Assembly: GCA_009602725.1 (NCBI GenBank)
Contig: WELB01000178.1
Location: 253,019-265,275 of the forward strand
Reading direction: 5' to 3'
DNA length: 12,257 bases
Source: Spirogloea muscicola
Lineage: Eukaryota; Streptophyta; Zygnematophyceae; Spirogloeales; Spirogloeaceae
Both the position numbers and the translations under genes were made by a program. The notes under the pieces were generated by a model. The model saw only the letters and a program-made list of their open reading frames with translations. It did no database searches and had not been told where the DNA came from. Positions 1 to 11,382 of the stretch are shown piece by piece. Numbering within the stretch: the stretch's first letter is position 1; every line of letters starts with the position of its first letter.

Positions 1-67
1 GCCGCAGCGCCGCCATCGCCGCCGGCGCCGCCGCCGCGGCAGCGGCGCCGCCGCCGCCGCCGCCGCC
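1..67 (+). repeat. GCC trinucleotide-rich leader of PSMA1
   Basis: The 67 bases before the PSMA1 start are nearly pure GCC/GCG triplets running straight into the start codon. This is presumably 5' UTR. No in-frame stop separates it from ATG 68, but it contains no other ATG. The true promoter lies outside the window. Confidence 0.75.
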
Positions 68-1667
68 ATGTTCCGCAACCAGTACGACACGGACGTGACG
101 ACGTGGAGCCCGGCGGGGCGACTGCACCAGATCGAGTATGCGATGGAGGCGGTGAAGCAGGGCAGCTGCGCCGTCGGGCTGCACTCCGGCGGCCACGCCG
201 TGCTGGCCACGCTCAAGCGCTCCGCCTCCGAGCTCTCGTCCTACCAGGCGAGGCCCTCCCTCCCGCGCTCCCCGCCGCAGCCTTCGCCGTGGCCCGCGGC
301 GGCGACGGCCAGCCTCTTCCCCAACTCCCCTAAACCCTGGAATTCCTTAAACCCCACAGTGGCCGTGCCGCTCAAGCCTGGCGCATGGCCTTCAGCTGGG
401 CGCCCCTGTCTGCAGCGTCGCCGCGGCGCAGCCCCGAGCTCGCCGCTGCGGCCGCTTGCCTTGAGCCGCAGACTGACGGCCGCCGCTGGGGCCCGCTGCG
501 GCTGGCTTCTGCAGCGGAAGATCGTCAAGGTGGACGACCACCTGGGCGTCGCGGTCGCGGGCCTCAACGCCGACGGCCGCATGCTCACGCTCTACATGCG
601 CAACGAGTGCATCAGCCACAAGTTCGTGTACGAGTCGCCGCTCCCCGTCGGTCGCCTCGTCGTCCAGGTGGCCGACAAGTCCCAGGTCAACACGCAGCGC
701 TCCTGGACGCGGCCCTATGGTGTCGGCCTCCTTGTTGCCGGCTACGACGGCACTGGGCCCCACCTCTATCAGGCAAGCCACTGCTGCCTACGCCGTGCTC
801 GGCTTTTGCACGTCAGGCCAGGTGCCGCCTGCAGTCCCCATAGAATGGAGGTTCTGCAAGGTTGTTCTAACTGTCATCATTTTGGAAAACCTACTGAATT
901 TAGCGGTTGTGGTTCTGGCACTCACTCCATGACGTGCATGTGCATGCGTCAGACCTGCCCGTCAGGAAACTATTACGAGTACCATGCAATGGCCATCGGC
1001 AGCCGCTCGCAGGCGGCCAAAACGTACCTGGAGCGCAAGTTTAAAGAATTCAGTGACTGCTCGCTTGAGCAGCTCATCCAGCATGCGCTCACCGCCGTCA
1101 AGGAATCATTGCAGGCGAGCAGCCCATACTTTCCATGAATGCTCGCAATGATCGCTGAGGTTGTGGTAGTTGGGATGTATATGGCGGATGGGGATTTGGG
1201 TATCTCACTTTCAACCATCCATTGGATTAATGAGATTTGAGACTGTACAAGGATGATTTCTGTGTTTTGTATACACATATGTATACTGACTTAAAACTTC
1301 ACGCTTGTTGCCTATGCGGGGGCCCATGTCTGCCGCGCAGGAGGGCGAGCTCACGACGTTGAATTGCAGCCTGGCATATGTTGGCAAAGACACGGCGTTC
1401 ACAATTGTCGAGGACGCTGCCATGCAGCCCTACCTCGAGGCACTGAGCGCTGCAGATGAGGGTGGCGATGGCGGCGGCGCTGCCAATGCAGCGGAGCCGG
1501 AGACACAGGCAGCGGCGGCGGCTGCTGATGAGGGCAAGCCCGAAGAGGCGGCGGCGCCCGCCGAGGCCGGGGAAGCCCCGGACCAGCCGCCGGCGGGCGA
1601 TGCGGAGGCGGCATCTGGCGAGCGAGCGCCGGGACGGGACGAGCCGACTCCCATGGACGAGACGTGA
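68..1667 (+). CDS. PSMA1: 20S proteasome subunit alpha type-1 (plant PAF1), four exons
   Basis: Structural alpha subunit of the outer ring of the 20S proteasome core, the protease that degrades ubiquitin-tagged proteins in cytosol and nucleus. Exons 68-247, 515-772, 953-1114 and 1341-1667 join in phase 0 to give 308 residues. The start [20 protein letters not shown] holds the alpha-subunit N-terminal signature (YD..VT.WSP.GRL.Q.EYA), and ATG 68 sits in a strong GCCGCC context. Later conserved blocks are SELSSYQRKI across intron 1, [33 protein letters not shown] across intron 2 and [15 protein letters not shown]; these read as the plant/green-algal form. Alpha subunits lack the catalytic Thr, as here. 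From about residue 220 the tail is Ala/Glu/Pro-rich and acidic, ending PMDET, so the protein is longer than the roughly 260-280 residues usual for the family. All three introns begin with GC. Identity is secure; boundaries follow conserved protein and phase. Confidence 0.96.
248..514 (+). other. PSMA1 intron 1, GC-AG type, 267 bp, in frame and stop-free
   Basis: The donor is CAG|GCGAGG and the acceptor TTCTGCAG|CGG. Removing the intron joins SSYQ to RKIVKVDDH exactly as in the conserved family. The length is 89 codons and no stop occurs in the gene frame, so an unspliced message would carry an in-frame insertion. Its translation is Pro/Ala/Arg-rich and unlike any proteasome sequence, which supports intron status. 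Confidence 0.88.
773..952 (+). other. PSMA1 intron 2, GC-AG type, 180 bp, in frame and stop-free
   Basis: The donor is CAG|GCAAGC and the acceptor GCGTCAG|ACC. Splicing joins GPHLYQ to [10 protein letters not shown], matching the family. The length is 60 codons with no in-frame stop. Confidence 0.88.
1115..1340 (+). other. PSMA1 intron 3, GC-AG type, 226 bp
   Basis: The donor is CAG|GCGAGC and the acceptor CGCGCAG|GAG. Splicing joins VKESLQ to [10 protein letters not shown]. If retained, the frame meets TGA at 1136-1138 after seven extra codons, so this one would truncate the protein. It is more AT-rich than the exons. Confidence 0.85.
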
Positions 1668-1880
1668 TGGTCCGCATGACCAGTTCGCAGATTGTTCACT
1701 GCTTGTGTCGCTTGCATTGTATCTCATTCAGTCCCGCCTCGTATGTGCAGCGTTCATGTGCTCCTTTTCTTGTTGTCATCTTGCCTGAGGCCAAATACCA
1801 TTGCACATACATTTGCTCGAGCCTCCGCCTGTTCGTAGTCCCCAATAAGAGAAGCATATCGTGTGGTGCAGCAACATTAT

Positions 1881-1885
1881 TGTAA
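1881..1885 (+). terminator. TGTAA polyadenylation-type signal for PSMA1
   Basis: TGTAA is the usual polyadenylation signal of chlorophyte genes. This is the first occurrence after the PSMA1 stop, about 215 bases downstream, a plausible 3' UTR length. The rest of 1668-2022 shows no gene. Confidence 0.45.
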
Positions 1886-2022
1886 GCATGTCGGGAGATA
1901 GGGAGGTTCAGCGAACAGCCTGAATGCGTCCATGTTTGCCTGGTGAATGGAGCTGCTCTGCTTGCGGGCTAGGAGTGTCTGCATCTGGCTGGCTCGTTAC
2001 GACCTCGCTTCTTGGATAGCAC

Positions 2023-2240
2023 ATTCTCCCTCCCTGCCTCCCTCTCTCTGCCTCCCTCTCCCTCCACCCCTCCCTACCTCCCTCTATCTCCCTCCCTCTC
2101 TCGCTTCCTCCCTCCCTCCCTCCCTTCCTCCCTATCTCCCATGTCTAACCCCCTCTCCTTCTTCCTTTCCCTCTCCCTTCCTCTCCCTCTCCCTCTCCCT
2201 CTCCACCTCACTCTCTCCTGCCCTCCCTCGCTCCTTCCGA
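2023..2240 (+). repeat. C/T-rich (polypyrimidine) low-complexity tract
   Basis: About 218 bases are almost exclusively C and T, built from irregular CCCT and CTCC units. Such a tract is strongly strand-asymmetric and could form triplex (H-)DNA. Open frames across it translate to Ser/Pro/Leu repeats and are not genes. Confidence 0.9.
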
Positions 2241-2387
2241 GGAATAGAGTGTCTCCTAAGTGATGGACGGCCTGAGTGGCCAAGTACCAAGGCAAGCACA
2301 TTGACAGATGTTCATCACCTCCGAGGGGGCAAGGCCGTGGAAGGCCAGCCCACAAACGAAAAAGAGGAGTAGCGAAGGGAATGAGGG

Positions 2388-2597
2388 CTAGCTAGCAGCC
2401 GCAAGTCGTCAGTACTAGCAGCCGGGGAATGCAGAAATCACCGAAGGGTGCCTGCCCAGTGACCCCTAGTCAGCAGCCGCAAGTCGACTGGGATCATCTT
2501 CTTGAAGCTTCACTTGATGTGGGAAAGAAGAAGGGCTCGCTCATTGAGGATAGGGGCTGGGAAAAGCCAGCCCAAAAAAGAGTGAACAGAGGACTAG
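2388..2597 (-). mobile_element. Vestigial 3' ends of the retroelement family, with one tail unit
   Basis: Read on the minus strand, 2455-2495 translates as VDLRLLTRGHW, the family's terminal motif with its stop codon lost. A second degenerate copy (DLRLL) lies at 2388-2410; the two share 15 identical bases at 2394-2408 and 2472-2486. At 2536-2597 is the tail unit in minus orientation, with a 7-bp hairpin (2554-2560 with 2567-2573). The stretch 2241-2387 shows nothing I can identify. Confidence 0.6.
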
Positions 2598-2750
2598 AAG
2601 AGGGCCCCTCTCTTCTCTTTTCAACACGGACGCCCAGGGACGTCATCATCGCCGCACACTTGACATTGTGGGAAAGGCCCCTGGCCTGGAGAAATTCCGT
2701 GTCTTTGCCCTGGTTTGGGGTTTCGCAGGAGTCTGCCCCTCCGGAAGAGA

Positions 2751-2851
2751 GAAAGTGCTCGCCCATTGAGAATAGGGGCTGGAACAACCAGCCCGAAAAA
2801 GAATGAACAGAGTACGAGAAGGAGGGCCAGGGGAAGCGCTAAGTAACAGAA
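2751..2851 (-). repeat. About 100-bp repeat with hairpin tail unit, copy 1 (inverted)
   Basis: On the minus strand this matches 10972-11074 and 11814-11919 almost base for base: a CTTAGCGCTTCCCCTGG segment, a CTGTTCATTC segment, the hairpin GGGCTGG-N5-CCAGCCC (2776-2782 with 2788-2794) and TCAATGGGCGAGCAC. It lies on the other side of the PQBP1 gene from the other two copies. Bases 2598-2750 between the two tail units are unassigned. Confidence 0.85.
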
Positions 2852-3027
2852 CCGGAACCCTACAGCGGAGTCTCGTTCGAGGGTAGCCCAAAGGCCCATT
2901 CACACAGGCACGGACGGACGCACGGAGGGGTACGTGTCGCGCGGTGTATGGAACGCCCGGCCTTTTTGCACGGACGCGGACGTGCGCCACGGAGGCGCCA
3001 CATCGGGCGCTGACTAGGACGCCCCTT

Positions 3028-3125
3028 GCCCCCGTTAAGGAGGAGACGGCGCCGTTTGCCACAATCTGTCGCCGACTTGTACGCTTTTGATCCCCCGTTG
3101 AGGAAGAAACGGCGCCGTTTGCCAC
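3028..3125. promoter_or_regulatory. Duplicated palindromic element upstream of PQBP1
   Basis: A 35-base segment at 3028-3062 is repeated with few changes at 3091-3125. Both end in the identical 17 bases ACGGCGCCGTTTGCCAC. In the second copy the core AAACGGCGCCGTTT is a perfect 14-base palindrome; in the first the palindrome is 10 bases. They lie about 490-580 bases before the PQBP1 start, so a paired regulatory site is possible. The factor is unknown and this could be only a local duplication. An ambiguous base (N) is at 3247. The rest of 2858-3611 holds a C/T-rich patch near 3325-3388 and no recognisable TATA box. Confidence 0.4.
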
Positions 3126-3611
3126 GAGGGCGGACGGAATCGGCCCTCCCTCCTTGGGGCCCAGTTCCGTCCCACCCCCCCTCCCGCCCTTTCCGCACGT
3201 GCAGGCGACCTCGGCCTCCGTGGCCGCGTCCCCCCCCTGACAGGGCNCGATGGCCGGGCGCGGGCGCGGCCGGGAGCTGACGGCGCCGGCCTGTGAGCAG
3301 CCCCGCGCCTTCCTGCTGCTGCTGCCTTCCCTGAACCCCTCCCTAAAACCCTCCCTCCTCTCTCCTGTCCTCCCTCCTCCTCTCCCAGCTGCTAGTCGTC
3401 TCCGAGCTGCGGCTAATGACTGAGCCGAGGTCACTCAGCACCCAATTGTAGTAAGCCTCTTGCGGAGCTGCGTGTTGCGCGCTCACGCACCAAGACCTTC
3501 GGAACTCGTCCATCCCACTTGGGCTGCTGGCCTTTCATAGCCAGACGCCCCATTGGGAAGACCCGATTCTTCTGCGTCCCCTCACTCAAGCCGTATCGGC
3601 GGGCAGCAGGG

Positions 3612-7662
<4,051 letters not shown>

Positions 7663-8400
7663 AATCTACAGCGTCATAGATTTCATCTTGTAGATTACAT
7701 GTGTGGTGTATACACATGACAACAATGTGGAGAAGCATGCCAATGCTTTGCGGCGCTTCCGAACAAGTGCATGCATAGGCTTTGTGCTCATGTTTACATT
7801 GGCTAGGAGAAGAGGTGAAGAGAAGTTGAGCGCTTCTAAAGATCTCTTGTCTTCCAACTTGGACACTGTCATGTGGTGACTCGTTAGTCTGGGGCTGGAG
7901 GTCGCGCTCATAGTGCTTGGGACGAACTGCAACTGATGACGCGAGGTGCAAGGTGCTGGTGGTGGCGGGAGGGCGTGAAGAGCAGCTAAGCGCGGCAATG
8001 GAAGGAGTGGGCAAGCCGAAGGGCTCAGCATTCTATGGTTACGTACGACCTGCACAACCCTCCAACATTCCACCACTCGCCAATTGTGTGGCCCACCCAA
8101 ATGAGGCAACTGGCTTCAGTGCACAATTGGAAGACTGACGCCCATGACTCGAGAAAGTGCCAGCCGGAATTGGGAGCGAGGCTAGCGGCTCACTCCTCTT
8201 CTCTTCCACGTGTCCACTCTGTTTCATGTATGGTTGGTTGTAGACATGGATGTGCACCGCGTACAACATTGTGGAGCACAGCACCGTTGCATAGAAGTAA
8301 GCTCTTCCAAAGGAGGCGAGGGCTGTGAAATGCCAGCCCGGAAGGCCGGACAAGGTCCAAAGGGGGCTGAAAGCGCTGAATTTCACAGCTACGCAAGTAT
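7663..8400. other. Intergenic, no gene recognised
   Basis: Open frames here on both strands overlap one another and show no family motif or consistent codon pattern. GTGTATACAC near 7707 is a short palindrome. Nothing else can be supported. Confidence 0.6.
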
Positions 8401-8416
8401 CACGGATTTTGGTCAT

Positions 8417-8700
8417 TCAGTAGTCCCTCGCAAGTCGGAAAGAGTAGCAGCCGGAAAGCACTCCCCTTGCCGATTGCCAGAGGCGGCAGCTGGAGCATGG
8501 CCAGCTCGCAGATGAAATGGCGTGGGCCATGGACCGCTGGAGTGAAGTGGACAGGCGCATGCGAAAGACCTGACCTGGCGAGCCAGCGGCGTTGAAGTGG
8601 GTCTATGGGAGGCAAGCCACACGAATGTACGTGGGCTGAAATACCGGGTGATCCGAGTATTTACGTTCCTTTGCGCGCCCGCCGCTTGGCGGACTGCGTA
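8417..8700 (-). mobile_element. Retroelement C-terminal fragment A, broken
   Basis: Minus-strand pieces in several frames match the family module in order: AKERKYSDHPV (near 8645-8677), then FNAAGSPGQVFRMRL (near 8550-8600), LQRSMAHAI, HLRAGHAPAAASG in a shifted frame, and a terminal RLARDY-stop at 8417. Frameshifts make it a pseudogene. The bases at 8643-8700 also match the + strand of fragment C at about 9475-9530. Confidence 0.65.
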
Positions 8701-8739
8701 CTTTGGCGTAGATTGGCGTCGCTAGCAGTGCACGCGGTC

Positions 8740-9019
8740 GGCCTGGCGGCCCGGGGCAAGGAGCGCAAATACGCCGATCATCCGGTTGGAGATGAATTCG
8801 CGGCCCTCGCGATTGACGTACACGGGGCTTTCGGCCAGCCACCAGTCAATCTGGCCGCGGTTTCCTTCGGGCGAGCACTTTCCTTTCTTTCGGTAGCCGC
8901 TGGCTGGATCTCCTCCAGCGGCTTGCCCGTCAGGCCATTGATCGGCGCCCGGCTTCAACGCCGCCGGTTCGCTAGCCCAAGTCTTCCGAATGCACCTGGC
9001 AGTATCGTTTCAACGCTAG
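8740..9019 (+). mobile_element. Retroelement C-terminal fragment B, interrupted by a tail unit
   Basis: GKERKYADHPVGDEF followed by ALAIDVHGAFG (about 8754-8832), then GFNAAGSLAQVFRMHLAVSF and QR-stop (about 8951-9018). Between them, at 8835-8886, sits a tail-type segment ending GGGCGAGCACTTTCC. The copy is head-to-head with fragment A. Confidence 0.65.
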
Positions 9020-9025
9020 AGAAAG

Positions 9026-9097
9026 GGCTCGCCCATTGAGGATAAGAGGAAGCGCGGCCAGATTGACTGGTGGCTGGGAAAGGCCAGCCCAAAAGAA
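9026..9097 (-). repeat. Tail unit, minus orientation, with a 25-bp inverted match to fragment B
   Basis: CTCGCCCATTGAGG at 9029 is the tail motif in reverse. GGCTGG and CCAGCC arms flank GAAAGG, followed by CAAAAGAATGGACAAAG. Bases 9053-9077 are the exact reverse complement of 8835-8859. This unit separates fragments B (+) and C (-), which are tail-to-tail. Confidence 0.75.
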
Positions 9098-9160
9098 TGG
9101 ACAAAGTCTGAGGGAGCCAGAGTGCGAACGACTAGGACTAAGACATCAGCCAGGGAACGC

Positions 9161-9775
9161 TCAATAATCTCTAGACAGGAGATGCAGGTCCGAGAAGCTA
9201 GCTGGCGGAAAGACGTCGCCCCGACGGAAGCCGGAGGCCGCCGCCAAAGCTCGGCCTGCGCGCAAGTGAACCGCGAAGGCGAGGGACCGCTGCATCGAGA
9301 CGGCCAAACGCATACGGAAAACCTGAGCGAGGGACCCGGCTACGTTGAAGCCGGGCTGCTCGCCCTGCTGCCCGAGGCGGCGGGCCGCTGCACGCCGCGC
9401 CAGGCGGTGGAGCAAGTCAAGCCATTTGGAGCTCCGTGCACGTCCACTGCCAGTGGAACGAACTCGTCGCCCACCGGGTGGTCTGAGTACTTCCGTTCCT
9501 TCTCGCCCGCCGCTTGGCCGACTGCGTAGCCCGCCTCCTCCGACGAGCGTTTTGGGCTTTCTTCTTTGGGCTGCTGGAAGCAAAGCTGTCAGTGGTGACG
9601 ACGTCTGCGATGAGCCGAGGCCCCCCGCCGAGCGCGCTGGCGACGAGGTCGGCGCGCCGGGTGTGGATGCGGCCATCCGCCCCAGCGGTCGGAGGCATGA
9701 TGCTGGTGTTCTCGAGTGCCACCGCATAACCGGCCTCGACGAAGATGCCAAATATGGCATTTCGTAACAGGTCGT
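9161..9775 (-). pseudogene. Retroelement C-terminal fragment C, longest minus copy, frameshifted
   Basis: Reading down the minus strand from 9775: AIFGIFVEAGYAVALEN, R.ADLVASALGGGPRL, IADVVTTD, then in another frame GYAVGQAAGEKERKYSDHP with VGDEFVPLAVDVHGA, then AGSLAQVFRMRLAVSMQRSL, VHLRAGRALAAASGFR and FSDLHLLSRDY-stop at 9161. The order AGY.V..E / R.ADLV / DV..TD / K..KY.....F.PLA.D.HGA resembles the region after the reverse transcriptase domain in LINE-like elements; I infer this from pattern, not a search. At least two frame changes break it, and the polymerase core is absent. Confidence 0.65.
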
Positions 9776-9798
9776 GCGTTCCTGTTCGAGGAGGATAG

Positions 9799-9975
9799 GT
9801 ATCCTTTCAACGCTCCCTTGCCCACGCCGTCCACACACGAGCAGGACGTGCTCTGGCCGCCGCCTCCTGGTCTCGGCGCGGAGTGCCTCTTTCCCCTCTT
9901 GCATCAGCGTGCTGGCCGTGCTCTCGCTGCGGCCTCCGGCTTTCGTCAGGGGCATGATTTTCCGGCAGCTACAAT
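9799..9975 (+). mobile_element. Retroelement fragment D with an internal repeat
   Basis: VSFQRSLAHAVHTRAG with RALAAASWSRRG at 9799-9879 is followed, in another frame, by a second LHQRAGRALAAASGFRQG at about 9899-9950. The same protein block therefore occurs twice in a row. The fragment stops at 9975, exactly where the next copy begins in reverse. Confidence 0.65.
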
Positions 9976-10433
9976 CACTCAGTAACCCCTGCTAAGCAGC
10001 CGCAGATCAGAGATGCTAGGCTCCTGGAAGTGGGTCCCCTGGCCAGAGCCAGAGGCAGCAACGAGGGCTCTGCCGGCACGAAGGTGCAGCGCGCGGGCCA
10101 TAGACCTCTGCAGCGAGACGGGCCAGGCGCATACGATACACTTGCGCCAGCGACCCAGCTGCAGGAAACTCTACCGACTCCCCATGGAAGCGATGGGCAA
10201 TGGTGTGGCGGGCGAGCTGGGTGAGCAGCTCGAGCCACCGAGGGCCCAGCGCCCCATGGGTGCCAATTGCCAACGGATAGAACTCGTCTCGCGGATGGTC
10301 GGCGTGCTTGAGCTCTTCAGCCCGAGCGGCGCAAGCGACCGCATACCCAACCTTGGTGGCACATTGGGCTGGGTGTGAGCGGTCGTATGCGTCGGTGGTC
10401 ACCACGTCCAGGAGAAGACGTGGCCCACCGGCC
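9976..10433 (-). pseudogene. Retroelement C-terminal fragment E, frameshifted, arm of a large inverted repeat
   Basis: On the minus strand: PRLLLDVVTTDAYDRSHPAQ, VGYAVACAARAEELKHADHP, RDEFYPLAIGTHGALGPRW, LELLTQLARH, AGSLAQVYRMRLA. One extra G:C pair at about 10120-10122, compared with the + copy at 11410-11797, shifts the frame. The end SDLRLLSRGY-stop (9979) survives in another frame. Bases 9976-10360 are the inverted counterpart of 11410-11797, roughly 90% alike by eye. Confidence 0.7.
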
Positions 10434-10535
10434 TGTTTTTGGGCTGGCTTTTCCAGCCTCTATCCTCAATGGGCGAGCACTTTCTTTCCGGCAGCTAGTC
10501 TGTCGGATTTGAGGCTCCTCACTCGTAACTACTGA
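10434..10535 (+). mobile_element. Tail unit fused to a short retroelement 3' end
   Basis: The tail unit (hairpin 10442-10447 with 10453-10458, then CTCAATGGGCGAGCAC) runs directly into AASLSDLRLLTRNY-stop. There is no spacer to the minus copy ending at 10433. Confidence 0.75.
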
Positions 10536-10639
10536 GTGGTCCATCCTCCCCCCGTACTGTCATAGCTTCTTCAGGCCCCTTTGTGTTTCCGGCTGAGATG
10601 GGCTTGCCAGCTGCATATCTGTCGTTCTTGCGACGTCGA

Positions 10640-10786
10640 GTTTCGGCCTGTTTGCAGCGTGCTCAGGCTAATGCCCTGCACCAGAAAGCTGGGCGAGCTC
10701 TAGTTGGTGGCAAAAGGGCTTCGTATCTGACATCTAGTACTCATGCATCGGTTAGCGACCTTTATATTTTGACCCGTGGTTACTGA
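10640..10786 (+). mobile_element. Divergent retroelement 3' end
   Basis: VSACLQRAQANALHQ, KAGRALVGG and ASVSDLYILTRGY-stop align with the SLQRSMARALHLRAGRAL and SDLRLLSRGY blocks of the other copies. The middle part is degenerate. Confidence 0.65.
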
Positions 10787-10911
10787 GCGGTCAATCTGCT
10801 GTATGATATGTAGATCCTTGGATGTATTTGCCTTTGTATTTGCACTTTCTTCTTTGTACTTGGCCATTTGGCCTACTTTTGTTTCAAATACACGAGACTT
10901 TTCTTCTTGCC

Positions 10912-11074
10912 CAGCATCTCTGATCTGCGGCTGCTTAGCAGGGGTTACTGAGTGTCTCGTAGCTGCTTTGTTTCTGTTTCTTAGCGCTTCCCCTGGCCCC
11001 CTTCTCGTACTCTGTTCATTCCTTTTCGGGCTGGTTGTTCCAGCCCCTATTCTCAATGGGCGAGCACTTTCTTC
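10912..11074 (+). repeat. 163-bp direct repeat, copy 2: terminal codons plus tail unit
   Basis: It starts with the last codons SISDLRLLSRGY-stop (TGA 10949-10951), continues through CTTAGCGCTTCCCCTGG, and ends in the hairpin tail unit (GGGCTGG 11028-11034, TTGTT loop, CCAGCCC 11040-11046, then CAATGGGCGAGCAC). It nearly duplicates 11754-11919. The stretch 10790-10911 upstream is T-rich and unassigned. Confidence 0.85.
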
Positions 11075-11142
11075 GTAGCTGCTAAGCGTTTTTGGGCCCC
11101 TTCGACCCTTTTTCAGCACCTCTTCTTTGGCTTTGAACATTG

Positions 11143-11313
11143 TCCATTCTTTTTGGGTTGGCTTTGCCAGCCCCTTTTCTCAATGGGCGAGCACCTTCTT
11201 TCTTTGTCAATTCTTTTCGGGCTGGCTTTTTAGCACTTTCTTCTTTTTCCAGCCCCTCAATTTTTCCAGCTTCGAGCTACTCTGACCTGATGTTGCTCAC
11301 CCGCGGGTTTTGA
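11143..11313 (+). mobile_element. Two tail units followed by a short retroelement 3' end
   Basis: The first unit is at 11143-11200 (TGGCTTTGCCA hairpin, CAATGGGCGAGCAC). In the second, at 11209-11256, the arms GGGCTGG (11219-11225) and CCAGCCC (11249-11255) are pushed apart by an insert containing GCACTTTCTT. Then SYSDLMLLTRGF-stop ends at 11313. This looks like insertion of one unit into another. Confidence 0.65.
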
Positions 11314-11382
11314 ACTTCGTGTGGTTCCGTCATGTCTAGTTGTCTCGATGCCTAGCTAGTGTGTTTCCCTTCTTTTTGGATT

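Noticed and set aside
68-1138. Continuous 356-residue reading frame as the proteasome protein
   Set aside because: It includes two stretches (248-514, 773-952) with no family similarity and misses the conserved end, which lies in exon 4 at 1341-1667. Splicing restores the family sequence exactly.
3390-3425. Possible further retroelement end (VSELRLMTE) just upstream of PQBP1
   Set aside because: It resembles SDLRLLTR over only a few codons, with no tail unit next to it. Too short to call.
2646-3434. 262-residue minus-strand reading frame
   Set aside because: It runs through the repeat copy, the duplicated palindrome and the ambiguous base at 3247, is Arg/Gly/Ser-rich, and shows no family motif. 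It is best explained by GC-rich sequence lacking stops.
3519-3611. Upstream in-frame ATG at 3519 as the PQBP1 start
   Set aside because: It would add 31 residues without recognisable features. ATG 3612 begins the Gly run and is the simpler start, but the upstream one cannot be excluded without a transcript end.
7666-8109. Overlapping minus-strand frames downstream of PQBP1
   Set aside because: Several frames of similar length overlap, with no motif or conserved feature. Nothing supports any of them as a gene.
9161-9955. 264-residue minus-strand frame as an intact gene
   Set aside because: Only its last third follows the family. The upstream part is in the wrong frame, with the matching residues in neighbouring frames, so it is a frameshifted pseudogene.
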